Shown: positions 33,288-43,018 of the stretch, piece by piece
Layout of the letters: the number at the start of each line of letters is the position of its first letter
How positions within the stretch are numbered: the first letter of the stretch is position 1
From: Acidobacteriota bacterium
GTDB lineage: Bacteria; Acidobacteriota; JAAYUB01
Length of the DNA stretch: 64,000 nucleotides
Assembly: GCA_029565065.1 (NCBI GenBank)
Contig: JAKQOW010000043.1
Location: forward strand, 18,472 to 82,471
Reading direction: 5' to 3'
Translations under genes and position numbers: made by a program
Notes under the pieces: generated by a model
Databases searched by the model: none
Told to the model about the DNA's origin: nothing
What the model saw: only the letters and a program-made list of their open reading frames with translations

Positions 33288-36200
33288 TCAGGCGATGTAC
33301 TGGACGGCGCCCGGGTACGTCAGAGCTTCGATCTGGAGTTTGAGTTCCGCCGACCACCGGACCTTGAAAAACTCGTTCGCTTCCAGCCAGGCGACGCCGG
33401 CCCCCGGCCGCCGCAGGAGGATCTCCACACCGCAGTCGCCCCGCTGGGTGGCCAGCAAATCGGCGAGTTCCACGGCGTTCGGTTCCGAAATCCGCTCCAG
33501 ATCCAGCTCAAGCCGGATCAGACTGACTTGCCGGTCCTTGGCGTCCTCCAGCGGATACAACTCCCGGACCACCACCTTCAGGTTGCCGTTCTCCTCCTGG
33601 TCCACCACGCCGACAGCCAGCAGCGGCCGGTCCGGCTGAATCAGCTTCTCGTGCGTTTCGAACACTTTCGGGAACACCACGAAATCGATGGTGCCGGTGA
33701 GGTCTTCGAGCAATCCCACGCACATCTGCTCCCGGTTCTTCATGGTCTTCTTGTACCGCAATTCGCTGAGGACGCACCCGACCCGTACCCGCTTGTCAAT
33801 CAGACTCTCGGTGATCTGGTCCAGGGTGAAATCGGTGTACTTGCCGATGAACTCGGCGTACGCGTTCAGGGGGTGGCCCGAGATGTAGAAGCCCATGATC
33901 TCCTTCTCGAACGAGAGAATCGTCTTCTCGTCCCACTCGGGCACGTCCGCCTCCGGTTCCGGCCCCGCCATGACGGCGTCGTCGCCGCCGTCCATCCCGC
34001 CGAAGAGGCTCTTCTGGCCGAGGCTCCGGTCCCGCTGGCGGTTCTGGGCGAACGCCATGGTCCGCTCCAACCCCTGCATGAGCTGCGCCCGGCTGCGGCC
34101 CACTTCGTCGAACACGCCGGCCTTGATCATGCTTTCCAGCACGCGCGAGTTGACCTGGCGCAGGTCCACCCGGCAGCAGAAGTCGCTCAGTGACCGGAAC
34201 GGCCCGCCGGTGCGCCGGGCGCCGAGGATCTGCAGAATGGCCGTCTCGCCCACGTTCTTGAGCGCGCCGAGGCCGAACCGGATCCCTTCGCGGGTGGGCA
34301 GGAAATCCAGCTCGCTCTGGTTGACCGACGGCGGCAGGATCCGGATGCCCATCTGCTTGCACTCGGAAATGTACTTCACGACCTTCTTGGTGTCGTTTTT
34401 TTCACTGGTGAGCAGTGCCGCCATGAACTCGTTCGGGTAGTGGGCCTTGAGATAGGCGGTCTGATAGGCGACCCAGGCGTAGGCGGCCGAGTGCGACTTG
34501 TTGAACCCGTATTCACCGAAGCCGCGCATCAGCTCGTAAAGCTCCTTGGCCTTGTTGGGCTTGATGCCCCGCTCGGTGGAGCCGGTCACGAACTTCCCCT
34601 CCATCTTGTTCATCACATCCTGCTGCTTCTTGCCCATGGCCTTGCGCAGCGTGTCCGCTTCGCCCGGAGTGAAGCTGGCCAGGCGGGACACGATCTGCAT
34701 GACCTGTTCCTGGTAGGCGATGACGCCATAGGTGTCCTTCAGGATGGGCTCCAGCTCCGGCACGGTGTACTGGCTGACGCTCTCGCCGTTCTTGCGCCGG
34801 ATGAAATCGTCCACCATCTTCCCCTTGATGGGACCGGGACGGTAGAGGGCGTTCATGGCGATCAGATCCTCGATGCGGCTGGGCTTGAGCTGCCGCAAGT
34901 AGTTGCGCATGCCCGAGCTTTCAAACTGGAAAATGCCGGCGGTGCGGCCCTCGCAGAAGATCTGGTAGGTGGGCGCATCGTCGAGCGGGATGTGGTCGAT
35001 GTCGAGGGCGAGCCCGTGGTTGATCTGGATCATCCGCAGGGTGTCCTGAATCACCGTCAGGGTGATGAGCCCCAAGAAGTCCATCTTCAGGAAGCCGAGC
35101 TTCTCGATGTCCTTCATGTTGTACTGGGTCAGGACCTCGCCCTCGCCGCGGGTGGCGATGGGGATGATGTCCAGCAGCGGCTGCGGGGCGATGACCACGC
35201 CGGCGGCGTGGATGGAGCTGTGCCGGCTCAATCCCTCGAGGCGGCGGGAAATGTCGATGAGCTGCAGCACCTCGGGGTTCCGCTCGGCCATCGCGTCGAT
35301 GGCCTCCTGGAGGCGCGGCTCCTCCTGGAGCGCCCGCTCCAGGGTGATGTTCAACTCCATGGGGATGAGTTTGGCGATGCGGTCCACGTCGGTGTAGGAC
35401 ATGCCCAACACGCGCCCCACGTCGCGGACCACCGCCCGGGCTTTCATGGTGCCGAAGGTGACGATCTGGCAGACGCAGTCCTTGCCGTACTTCTCGGTGA
35501 CGTAGCGGATGACCTCCTCGCGGCGCCGGGCGCAGAAGTCGATATCGATGTCGGGGGGCGAGATGCGCTCGGGGTTGAGGAAGCGTTCGAACAGCAAGTC
35601 GTATCGCAGCGGGTCCAGGTCCGTGATGCGGAGCGAGTAGGCGACCAGGCTGCCGGCCGCGGAACCGCGGCCCGGTCCGACGGCGATGCCCCGTTCGCGG
35701 GCCTGGCGGATGAAGTCCCACACGATGAGAAAGTAGCCGGGAAACTCCTGGCGCTTGATGACGCCGATCTCGAACTCCAGCCGTTGGTGGTACTCGTCGA
35801 GGGTGTGGCGGGTTCGGCCGGTGGCGATGTCCGCCTCGATGCTCTTAAGCCGCTCGGCAAAGCCGGCGCGGGTGACCGCCTCGAAATACTCATCGATGGT
35901 GGAGCCGGTGGGGATATCGAAGCGCGGATAATAGCGGGACTGCAGGTCGAATTCAAACTGGCACCGCTCGGCCACCTGCAACGTGTTGGCCAGCGCGTCC
36001 GGCACGTGGCCGAAGCGGGCGGCCATCTCATCGGCGGTCTTGACGTAGAATTCCTTCGACTGGAACTCCATCCGGTTTTCGTCGGCCAGGAGCTTGCCGG
36101 TTTGGATGCACACGAGCACTTCATGGGCCAGGGCGTCGGCGGGTTCGAGATAGTGGCAGTCGTTCGTCGCAACGAGGGGGATGCCGGTCCGGCGGGACAG

Positions 36201-36776
36201 CGCGACGAGCGCTTCGTTGACTGGCGCCTGGTTGGGCAGGCCGTGGTCCTGGAGTTCCAGGTAGAAGTTGCCCTCGCCGAAGATCTCCACGTAGCGGCGG
36301 GCGGCGGCTTCGGCCCCGGCTTCGTTGCCGGCCATGATGCACGTGGGGATCTCCCCGGCCAGGCAGGCGGACAGGCCGATCAGGCCGCGGGCGTGCCGGC
36401 GGAGGAGCTCGAAGTCGATGCGGGGGCGGTAGTAGAACCCCTCCAGGTAACTCAGGGAGATCAGTCGGCACAGGTTGTGATAGCCGTCCCGGTCCTTCAC
36501 CAGCAGGATGAGGTGGAAGCTGTCCTCGCTGGCGCGGGTCTTCTCGTGCCGGCTGCCCGAAACGATGTACACCTCGCTGCCGATGATGGGCTTGATGCCG
36601 GCCTTCTTCGCCTTCTCGTAGAACTGCACGGCGCCGTACAGGTTGCCGTGGTCGGTGATGGCCAGGGCCGGCATCCCGCTGGCGGCGGCCTTGGCCACCA
36701 GCCGGTCGATGGCGCAGGCGCCGTCGAGCAGCGAGTAATCGGTGTGCACGTGCAGATGGACGAACGGTTGGCTCAT
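33288..36776 (-). CDS. dnaE: DNA polymerase III alpha subunit
   Basis: 1162 residues, usual for DnaE1. The PHP domain opens with FVHLHVHTDYSLLDGACAI, with metal-binding His residues. The polymerase core carries GPGRGSAAGSLVAY, the catalytic SPPDIDIDFCARRREEVIRYV (palm Asp pair), IHAAGVVI, GFLKMDFLGL, LYRPGPIKGKMVDDF and GFNKSHSAAYAWVAYQTAYLKAHYP. The OB fold lies near 960-1060 (VGCVLSELRYKKTMKNREQM). It is the replicative polymerase. Glutamine amidotransferase glmS lies 25 bp upstream on the same strand. Confidence 0.97.
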   Translation of the reverse strand: MSQPFVHLHVHTDYSLLDGACAIDRLVAKAAASGMPALAITDHGNLYGAVQFYEKAKKAGIKPIIGSEVYIVSGSRHEKTRASEDSFHLILLVKDRDGYHNLCRLISLSYLEGFYYRPRIDFELLRRHARGLIGLSACLAGEIPTCIMAGNEAGAEAAARRYVEIFGEGNFYLELQDHGLPNQAPVNEALVALSRRTGIPLVATNDCHYLEPADALAHEVLVCIQTGKLLADENRMEFQSKEFYVKTADEMAARFGHVPDALANTLQVAERCQFEFDLQSRYYPRFDIPTGSTIDEYFEAVTRAGFAERLKSIEADIATGRTRHTLDEYHQRLEFEIGVIKRQEFPGYFLIVWDFIRQARERGIAVGPGRGSAAGSLVAYSLRITDLDPLRYDLLFERFLNPERISPPDIDIDFCARRREEVIRYVTEKYGKDCVCQIVTFGTMKARAVVRDVGRVLGMSYTDVDRIAKLIPMELNITLERALQEEPRLQEAIDAMAERNPEVLQLIDISRRLEGLSRHSSIHAAGVVIAPQPLLDIIPIATRGEGEVLTQYNMKDIEKLGFLKMDFLGLITLTVIQDTLRMIQINHGLALDIDHIPLDDAPTYQIFCEGRTAGIFQFESSGMRNYLRQLKPSRIEDLIAMNALYRPGPIKGKMVDDFIRRKNGESVSQYTVPELEPILKDTYGVIAYQEQVMQIVSRLASFTPGEADTLRKAMGKKQQDVMNKMEGKFVTGSTERGIKPNKAKELYELMRGFGEYGFNKSHSAAYAWVAYQTAYLKAHYPNEFMAALLTSEKNDTKKVVKYISECKQMGIRILPPSVNQSELDFLPTREGIRFGLGALKNVGETAILQILGARRTGGPFRSLSDFCCRVDLRQVNSRVLESMIKAGVFDEVGRSRAQLMQGLERTMAFAQNRQRDRSLGQKSLFGGMDGGDDAVMAGPEPEADVPEWDEKTILSFEKEIMGFYISGHPLNAYAEFIGKYTDFTLDQITESLIDKRVRVGCVLSELRYKKTMKNREQMCVGLLEDLTGTIDFVVFPKVFETHEKLIQPDRPLLAVGVVDQEENGNLKVVVRELYPLEDAKDRQVSLIRLELDLERISEPNAVELADLLATQRGDCGVEILLRRPGAGVAWLEANEFFKVRWSAELKLQIEALTYPGAVQYIA

Positions 36777-36801
36777 GGGATTCGCGACTCCGCCGGATGT
36801 C

Positions 36802-39486
36802 TCAGTCCACAGTGATCGACTTGCTGACGTTTTTCGGCACGTCGGGGTGCACGCCGTGCATCGGGATTCTTAGCCGGTTCAGATACTTCATCTTCAGGAC
36901 GCTCATCTCGAGCGCCAGCATCTGCAGGGCGACGACGGCCGAGAACGGATAGAGCAGCTCGCTGCCGGTGCGCGGCAGCGTCAGATAGTAGCTCCGGTAA
37001 CCGGGCGCGTCAGCCGGGGGCCGGATTGCCGCCTGGCGCAACTCCTCGTTCTCCTCGGCGATGACATAGATGGCGGCGCCCCGGATTTTGTGAGTGTTGA
37101 TCTGGGAGATGGTGAGCTCCACGTCACGCTGGGTGGGCGGGGTGAGGAACAGGAGCGGGTACGGCGCAAAGAGCGGAGAGTAGAAATCGCGCTGCAGGAG
37201 CGGCTGGAGCGCCCGCTCCTCCTCCGGGCGCAGGTGGAACGGCCGGCTGTGGTGCACCAGGAAATCGGCCAGCGCCGCGGCCAGCGGCCCGAGCGCCGCC
37301 GGCGGGAGCCCACCCGCCTGGACCCGCTCGGCCAGCTCCGCGTACAGGCCGGTGAATCCGGTCAGTCCGTGCTGGACCTGCTCCAGGCCGAAGGTGAAAT
37401 TTTTGCCCAGGATGGTGTTGGGACCGTGCTTAAACTCCGATGCCTCCATCCCCTCGCTGTGGTTCAAAACCACCTCGCGGATCTTCAGCGCCCCCTCCCG
37501 GGCCAATCCCACGTTGGCGGCCGAGAGGATGTGGGCCGAAGGGCTCAGGTAGATCTCCTCGGCCAGTTCCCGGACGCGGAGTCGCACCTGGCGGTGAGTC
37601 TCGTCGAGGAGCTGGGGGATCCGGAGAAACTGCTGGCGCCCCGACTCGTAGGCGGCGCCCGTCTCGCCGCGCAGCTCGAGGCACTTGAGCGCCAGCCCGA
37701 AGAGCAGCACCAGCTGGTTGGTGAAGCTCTTGGTGGCGGGTACCGCGATCTCCGGGCCGCACAGGATCGGGAGATAGAAGTCGCACTTCTCCTGGGCCAG
37801 CGTGGAATTGACGTTGTTGACGATCATCAGCCGCCGGACCGGCACGCGGGCCGCCAGGGCGTTGCAGATGTCCACCAGGTCCTTGGTTTCGCCGCTCTGC
37901 GAAATTCCGATGAACAGATCGTCGGCGGTGATGGACTCGTGAGCTTCGGCGCGGAACTCGCCCGGGAGCATGCAGGCGACCGGGATGCCGGCCAGCCGGT
38001 TCAGGATGGCCGCCCCGGCCCGCGCGGCGTTGTAGGAGGAGCCGCAGGCCACCATGTAGATCCGCCGCGCCCGGTGCGCCTCCAGCTCCCGGGCGAATTT
38101 CTCCACCCAGCCGCGCAACGAATAGCGGTGCTTGTACTGGAAGAGGGTGTCGGTGATCATCAGCCGCTCCCGCCACTCGCCGCCGGTGAGGCGGTGCATC
38201 TCCTGCAGGAAGCCCTCCTCGACGGAGGCGAACGGCCGGGTTTCAGGCACCGCCTCGGCGTAGCGGCGGAAGAGCCCATCGCTGCCCACCGCCGCCTCCA
38301 GCCGGCCGAAGTCCTCGCCGCCGAAAATCGCCGCGAGGTCGTCGAGGAGATGGCGGGTATCGGTCTGAAAGCTGGCCTGGCGGACCGACTGACGGACGCG
38401 GAAGGCCAACTCCCGCATGCCGTCGTACCGGGCGAACAGCTCCTCCCGGACACCGTTGCCGGGCTGAAACAGGTCGATCAGCTCCGCGGCGGCCTCACCC
38501 TGGGCGGCGATCTCCTGTTCCATGAAGAACTGAAACGGCGGACGCAGCGCCATGTCGCGGACGCGCAGCTTGGACCGCTTGGGGAGCCGCCGCTCGGCCA
38601 CCCGCGGATCCGTCAGCGAATACACCGTCCAGTTCGCATTGTCGAAGTGGACGAACTCCCCTTCGGACAGCGGGATGAGGATGCGCGTCAGGCTCAGCAC
38701 CGCCGACAGGTCGCTGGAGGTGAGAATGAAGTCACCGTTGTCGTCAGAGCCCTTGCCCACATACAGCGAACTGCCGCTCTTGATGGCGTAGGCTTCTTCC
38801 AGCACCGGGTCCACGATCACCGCGGCGTACGAGCCGCGGATCTTCCGGCTCCCCTGGCGGATGGCCTCGATCATACAGGCGCGCCGCACCGCCCGCTCCT
38901 CGCGCCGGTCGGCGGGGTGCTTCTCCAGGTTGAGGAAGAAGAAATGCTCCATGGTGTGGACCAGCATTTCGCCGTCGTTGTCGCTGAGGACGATATGCCC
39001 CTCCAGCCGCAGGTCGTCCTTGAGCGCCTCGCAGTTGGTGAGGTTGCCGTTGTGCGCCCCGTAGATGCGGGTCTTGCAGGCGACCAGGTGCGGCTGGGCG
39101 TTGAGGTCGTCCACCGCGCCGAAGGTGGCCCAGCGGACCTGGCCGCAGAACAGGCGGCCCGGCAGGGTCTCCAGCTCCAGCGCCTTGACCACGTTGGACG
39201 GGGCGCCCACCGATTTCTTGAGCACGATCCGCTCGTCGTCCTGGATGCACAGGCCGGTCGAGTCGTACCCCCGGTATTCCAGTTTTTCCAGCAGACGCGA
39301 CGCGATTTCGCCCAGGCGGATGGTGCGTCTGGCGCAGACCATGCCCAGCACCCCGCAGCCGACGGCGGGCACAGGCACCGGCAGGGCGAACTGCCAGCCG
39401 GCAATCCGGCGGCGGATCGTGCCGGCCAGGCGCGACCGGCGGCGCGGTCCGGAATGCGCCCGGTGCAAACAGACGGTGACGGTCAT
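36802..39486 (-). CDS. glmS: glutamine--fructose-6-phosphate aminotransferase-like protein, extended
   Basis: GlmS makes glucosamine-6-P from fructose-6-P and glutamine for peptidoglycan. Here the class II amidotransferase domain starts CGVLGMVCARRTIRLGEI and has LEYRGYDSTG and GAHNGNL; two SIS domains follow (ACGSSYNAAR, ISQSGETKD, VPATKSFTN; NHSEGMEASEFKHGPN) and the end KNVSKSITVD matches GlmS DQPRNLAKSVTVE. It is about 894 residues versus about 610. An extra helical block of about 150 residues lies between the amidotransferase and SIS1, and another of about 130 lies inside the second SIS region. ATG 39486 (GGAG 8 bp upstream) would place the nucleophile Cys at residue 44, implying a processed leader; normal GlmS begins Met-Cys. 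Confidence 0.8.
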   Translation of the reverse strand: MTVTVCLHRAHSGPRRRSRLAGTIRRRIAGWQFALPVPVPAVGCGVLGMVCARRTIRLGEIASRLLEKLEYRGYDSTGLCIQDDERIVLKKSVGAPSNVVKALELETLPGRLFCGQVRWATFGAVDDLNAQPHLVACKTRIYGAHNGNLTNCEALKDDLRLEGHIVLSDNDGEMLVHTMEHFFFLNLEKHPADRREERAVRRACMIEAIRQGSRKIRGSYAAVIVDPVLEEAYAIKSGSSLYVGKGSDDNGDFILTSSDLSAVLSLTRILIPLSEGEFVHFDNANWTVYSLTDPRVAERRLPKRSKLRVRDMALRPPFQFFMEQEIAAQGEAAAELIDLFQPGNGVREELFARYDGMRELAFRVRQSVRQASFQTDTRHLLDDLAAIFGGEDFGRLEAAVGSDGLFRRYAEAVPETRPFASVEEGFLQEMHRLTGGEWRERLMITDTLFQYKHRYSLRGWVEKFARELEAHRARRIYMVACGSSYNAARAGAAILNRLAGIPVACMLPGEFRAEAHESITADDLFIGISQSGETKDLVDICNALAARVPVRRLMIVNNVNSTLAQEKCDFYLPILCGPEIAVPATKSFTNQLVLLFGLALKCLELRGETGAAYESGRQQFLRIPQLLDETHRQVRLRVRELAEEIYLSPSAHILSAANVGLAREGALKIREVVLNHSEGMEASEFKHGPNTILGKNFTFGLEQVQHGLTGFTGLYAELAERVQAGGLPPAALGPLAAALADFLVHHSRPFHLRPEEERALQPLLQRDFYSPLFAPYPLLFLTPPTQRDVELTISQINTHKIRGAAIYVIAEENEELRQAAIRPPADAPGYRSYYLTLPRTGSELLYPFSAVVALQMLALEMSVLKMKYLNRLRIPMHGVHPDVPKNVSKSITVD

Positions 39487-39537
39487 GCGCATATCTCCAG
39501 AGGGGGCTTGGCGACCGGTCACGCCGGCCGGAGTGCT

Positions 39538-39566
39538 AGTCTAGCGGATGCCCTCCCGCCATGCAA
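39538..39566 (-). promoter_or_regulatory. weak candidate promoter of glmS-dnaE
   Basis: Minus-strand TTGCAT (39566-39561), a 17-bp spacer and TAGACT (39543-39538). It lies in the divergent gap before glmS; 3 and 4 consensus matches. Confidence 0.3.
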
Positions 39567-39606
39567 TCGGCTTTTCGTCGACTCCGGACGACAACCTCCG
39601 GCAACC

Positions 39607-39635
39607 TTTACATCGCCGGCTTTTTCGGCTATATT
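39607..39635 (+). promoter_or_regulatory. promoter of the gliding-type ABC operon
   Basis: TTTACA (39607-39612), a 17-bp spacer and TATATT (39630-39635), both 5 of 6 to consensus, 68 bp before GTG 39704. Confidence 0.65.
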
Positions 39636-39653
39636 GGGCGGCTTTGAAACCGG

Positions 39654-39673
39654 ACGTACGCACGAGCGTATGT
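39654..39673 (+). promoter_or_regulatory. 5' leader hairpin of the ABC operon
   Basis: ACGTACGC pairs with GCGTATGT (one G.T) around loop ACGA, about 12 nt after the predicted start point. It may be an operator dyad or an RNA-stabilising hairpin. Confidence 0.4.
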
Positions 39674-39703
39674 ACTCGTTTCAGACCAACCCCAGGAGGG
39701 CCT

Positions 39704-40714
39704 GTGATCGAAGTATCCGGACTGACCAAGTATTACGGCACATTCAAAGCCATCGAGGACGTCAGCTTCACGGTCCAGCGCGGCGAGATCCTGGGGTTCC
39801 TCGGGCCCAACGGCGCCGGCAAGACCACGACCATGCGCATCCTGACCGGTTACATGCCCGCCACGACGGGCGCCTGCCGGGTGGGCGGCCTCGACGTGTT
39901 CGAGCAGCCGGTGGCGGTGAAGCGCCAGATCGGCTACCTGCCCGAGAACGTCCCGCTCTACCCCGAATTCACCGTGTGCGAATATCTGCAGTTCGTGGCC
40001 CGGATCAAGGGCGTGCCTAAAGCCGACCTGCCGGTCGTGCTGGAACGGATCATCGGCCGCTGCGGACTGGAGAGCGTCCGCCACCGCCTCATCGCCCAGC
40101 TGTCGAAGGGCTACCGCCAGCGGGTGGGCCTGGCCCAGGCGTTGGTGCACGACCCCGAGGTCATCGTGCTGGACGAGCCCACCATCGGGCTCGACCCGGC
40201 CCAGATCCGTGAGGTGCGCGAGTTGATCAAGGGACTGGGCCGCGATCACACCATCATCCTCTCCTCGCACATTCTGCCCGAAGTGAGCCAGGTGTGCGAC
40301 CGCGTGGTCATCATCAACAAGGGGCGCATCGTGGCCGAGGACACGCCCGAGAACCTGACGGTCTCCGCCGCCGGCCGGGCGTCGCTCGTGCTGCGCGTGG
40401 GCGGAGATGAGGCGGCGCTCAACGCGGTGCTCGAAACCGAAGCCCTCCTGCCCGCCGCGGTCACCCAGCCCGAGGACGGCGGTCTGTGGCGGGTGACGGT
40501 GCCGCTGGACGACCCCGGCCGTCCACCGCGGCTCGCCCGCCGCATCGTGGAGGCGGGCCTGGAGCTGCACGAGCTGACGCCGCGCCGGGCCACGCTGGAG
40601 GACGTATTCCTGGAACTGATCACCGACGAGCACCGCGAGACTCCCGCGGAGGCCGAAGCGGCGCCCGCCGATTCCGCCCCCGCGTCCCCCGCTCCGGAGG
40701 AGGCCGGCCAATGA
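39704..40714 (+). CDS. ABC transporter ATPase (GldA-like)
   Basis: 336 residues from GTG 39704, chosen because AGGAGGG ends 3 bp before it and VIEVSGLTKYYG begins the domain directly. Walker A is GPNGAGKTTTMRIL, the signature is QLSKGYRQRVGL, Walker B is VIVLDEPTIGLDP, and the H-loop lies in ILSSHILPE. A roughly 90-residue C-terminal extension (DUF4162-like) follows. It energises the permease encoded next (4-bp ATGA overlap). With GldF/GldG-like partners downstream it matches the Gld ABC system first described in gliding Bacteroidetes, widespread elsewhere with unknown cargo. Confidence 0.9.
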   Translation: MIEVSGLTKYYGTFKAIEDVSFTVQRGEILGFLGPNGAGKTTTMRILTGYMPATTGACRVGGLDVFEQPVAVKRQIGYLPENVPLYPEFTVCEYLQFVARIKGVPKADLPVVLERIIGRCGLESVRHRLIAQLSKGYRQRVGLAQALVHDPEVIVLDEPTIGLDPAQIREVRELIKGLGRDHTIILSSHILPEVSQVCDRVVIINKGRIVAEDTPENLTVSAAGRASLVLRVGGDEAALNAVLETEALLPAAVTQPEDGGLWRVTVPLDDPGRPPRLARRIVEAGLELHELTPRRATLEDVFLELITDEHRETPAEAEAAPADSAPASPAPEEAGQ

Positions 40715-41469
40715 AAAACACCATCCACATGTTCGTCAAAGAACTGAAAAGTTACTTTTTCTCGCCCATCGCCTACGTCACGCTGACCCTGTTCCTGCTC
40801 ATCTCGGGATTCGTGTTCTACCTGATCTTCTCCGACCTCGCCCGCGAGACCGCAGTGGGCATGGGCTATCAACCGGTGAACGTTCCCCAGATGGCGGTCC
40901 GCTACTATTTCGGCTGGCTCAGCACGGTGCTGCTGTTCCTCGTGCCGCTTATCACCATGGGCGTGTACGCCGAGGAGAAGAAGAAGGGGACGTACGAGCT
41001 GCTCTTCACCTCGCCGCTCACCAACCTGCAGATCATCCTTGGCAAATTTCTGGCCAACCTCGTCTTCGGCCTGATCCTCTTCGCCGGTTCCGCCCTGGTG
41101 ATGCTGCCGCTGTTCCTGAGCGAACCGCCCGATCTGGTCCCACTGCTGGTGGGGTACCTGGGCCTGGTGCTGTTCCTGGCGGCGGTGCTGAGCCTCGGCA
41201 ACTTCCTGTCGTCGCTCACCGAGAACCAGATCATCGCGGCCATCCTGACCTTCGTGCTGGTGCTGCTGCTCTGGTTCATGAACGTGTTCACCCAGACGGG
41301 CACCGAGGGCGTCCAGAGCGTGCTGGCCTACCTGTCGCCCCTGCGCCATCTCGAAGATTTTCAGAAGGGCGTGCTGGACCTGGCCCACGGAGTGTACTTC
41401 CTCAGCGTGACCGTCCTCGGGATCTTTCTGACGTACCGGTCACTGGAATCTCTGCGGTGGAGGGGTTGA
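40711..41469 (+). CDS. ABC-2 type permease (GldF-like)
   Basis: 252 residues from ATG 40711 in the ATGA overlap. Six hydrophobic helices; the first cytoplasmic turn KELKSYFFSPIAYV and the cytoplasmic EEKKKGTYELLFTSPLT are typical of GldF/NosY-type permeases. It forms the membrane pore with the ATPase encoded just upstream. The gene for the GldG-like partner follows one base after the stop. Confidence 0.88.
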   Translation: MKNTIHMFVKELKSYFFSPIAYVTLTLFLLISGFVFYLIFSDLARETAVGMGYQPVNVPQMAVRYYFGWLSTVLLFLVPLITMGVYAEEKKKGTYELLFTSPLTNLQIILGKFLANLVFGLILFAGSALVMLPLFLSEPPDLVPLLVGYLGLVLFLAAVLSLGNFLSSLTENQIIAAILTFVLVLLLWFMNVFTQTGTEGVQSVLAYLSPLRHLEDFQKGVLDLAHGVYFLSVTVLGIFLTYRSLESLRWRG

Positions 41470-41470
41470 G

Positions 41471-43018
41471 ATGCTGGACTATCTGAAACGAACCTGCCCC
41501 TGGGTCGGCCTGGCGCTCGTGGTGGCGGCGCCCGTTCACTACAGCGTGGTGGGCGAATGGTTCCCCTTCCACCTCTACGTGCTCATCGCCGGCGGCGTCC
41601 TGCTGCTGGCCGGGGCGGTGCTGAACCAGGCGGAGCTCGTGCACGCCCTCCGCACCCGGAAGGCGCTGCACGGCGGCAATTTCCTCATCTCGGTGGCCGT
41701 CCTGCTGGCGGTGCTCGGTCTGATTAACGTGCTGGTGGTCCGGCACAATCAGCGGCTGGACACGACGCCCGACAAGCTGTATTCGCTCTCCGACCAGACT
41801 CGCAAGATCGTCGGCGGCCTGAAGGCGCCGATCCAGGCCTATGTGTTCGCCGATCGGGCCTCGGAGCCGGTCACCGACCTCCTGAAGGAATACCAGTCGG
41901 CCACGGACAAGCTGCGGTGGCAGGTGCTCGATCCCGATCGCAACCTGGACAAGGCTCAGAAGTACGGTGTCCGCAGCTACAACACCATCGTGCTGGAAAG
42001 CGGCGACCGGTTCGAGCTCGTGGAAGCCGCCGACGAAGCCAAGCTGACCTCGGCCATCCTGAAACTCACCCAGAACCGCACGCGGAAGGTCTATTTCGTC
42101 GAGGGGCACGGAGAAAAATCCATCACCGACACCCAGGAGCGCGGCTACACCACTCTGACCGAAGCGCTCAAGAAGGACGGTTACGAGATCGCCGCCGTCA
42201 ACCTGGTGCAGAAACAGGGCGTGCCCGCCGACTGCACCGTGCTCGTTATCGCCGGCGCCCAGAAGGAGCCGTTCCCGCAGGAGCTTGACTGGATCCGGGA
42301 CTACACCCGCAAGGGCGGAGCCCTGCTGGTGCTCACCGATCCCATGGCGGCGACCCTGGATCCGCTGGTGGCGGGATGGGGTATCCGGCCGCGCAACGAC
42401 CTCGTGCTGGACACAAGCAATATCAACCGCCTGCTCGGCTCGAGCCCGGGCATTCCGCTGGTGACGCGCTATCCGGATCACCCCGTCACCCGGGGCATGC
42501 GCGGGATGTCCGTGTTCCCCCTCGTCCGCTCCCTGGAGGAGATCGCGCCCGCGCCCGCCGGCGTCACCATTCAACGGTTGCTCGAGACCGATCCGGAAAG
42601 CTGGGCGGAAACCGATTTCTCGGCTCTGGACAAGACCGGCCAGGCGGAATTCAACGAAGGGCAGGACACCCGCGGCCCGGTGACCATCGGGCTGGCCGCG
42701 GAGCGGGAATTCAAGTCCGGCGACGGGCCCGATGCCGCGAAAACGATGTCGCGCCTGGTGGTCATCGGCGATTCCGAGTTCGCCGCCAACGCCTACTTCG
42801 GCGCGCAATTCAACGGCGACATCTTCCTGAATTGCGTCAACTGGCTGGCGGTGGACGAGAACCTCATCTCGATCCGCCCCAAGAATCCCGCGGACAAGCG
42901 GGTGATGCTCACCGCGGCGCACGAGAAGCTGATGTTCTATTTCTCCGTGGTGCTGCTGCCGCTGATCCCCCTGGTGATTGGCGTCGTGGTGCGGGTCATC
43001 CGGAGAAGGAAGCGATGA
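41471..43018 (+). CDS. GldG-family ABC auxiliary protein
   Basis: 515 residues. Two N-terminal membrane helices, a large extracytoplasmic domain (about 95-480; DTTPDKLYSLSDQTRKIV is the family opening), and a C-terminal helix (VVLLPLIPLVIGVVV) before a basic RRRKR tail. The extracytoplasmic part shows a glutamine-amidotransferase/DUF4350-like Rossmann core (YFVEGHGEKSI, LVIAGAQKEPFP). It is thought to act with GldA/F in an exporter of unknown substrate. Overlaps the DUF4340 gene by 4 bp. Confidence 0.85.
   Translation: MLDYLKRTCPWVGLALVVAAPVHYSVVGEWFPFHLYVLIAGGVLLLAGAVLNQAELVHALRTRKALHGGNFLISVAVLLAVLGLINVLVVRHNQRLDTTPDKLYSLSDQTRKIVGGLKAPIQAYVFADRASEPVTDLLKEYQSATDKLRWQVLDPDRNLDKAQKYGVRSYNTIVLESGDRFELVEAADEAKLTSAILKLTQNRTRKVYFVEGHGEKSITDTQERGYTTLTEALKKDGYEIAAVNLVQKQGVPADCTVLVIAGAQKEPFPQELDWIRDYTRKGGALLVLTDPMAATLDPLVAGWGIRPRNDLVLDTSNINRLLGSSPGIPLVTRYPDHPVTRGMRGMSVFPLVRSLEEIAPAPAGVTIQRLLETDPESWAETDFSALDKTGQAEFNEGQDTRGPVTIGLAAEREFKSGDGPDAAKTMSRLVVIGDSEFAANAYFGAQFNGDIFLNCVNWLAVDENLISIRPKNPADKRVMLTAAHEKLMFYFSVVLLPLIPLVIGVVVRVIRRRKR

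Noticed and set aside
34440..36815. Plus-strand frame of nearly 800 codons opposite dnaE
   Set aside because: Shadow of a certain dnaE gene; translation is His/Val/Gly/Asp-rich with no recognisable fold.
37090..40020. Plus-strand frame of nearly 980 codons opposite glmS and running into the ABC gene
   Set aside because: Shadow frame; it crosses a promoter and the real start of another gene.
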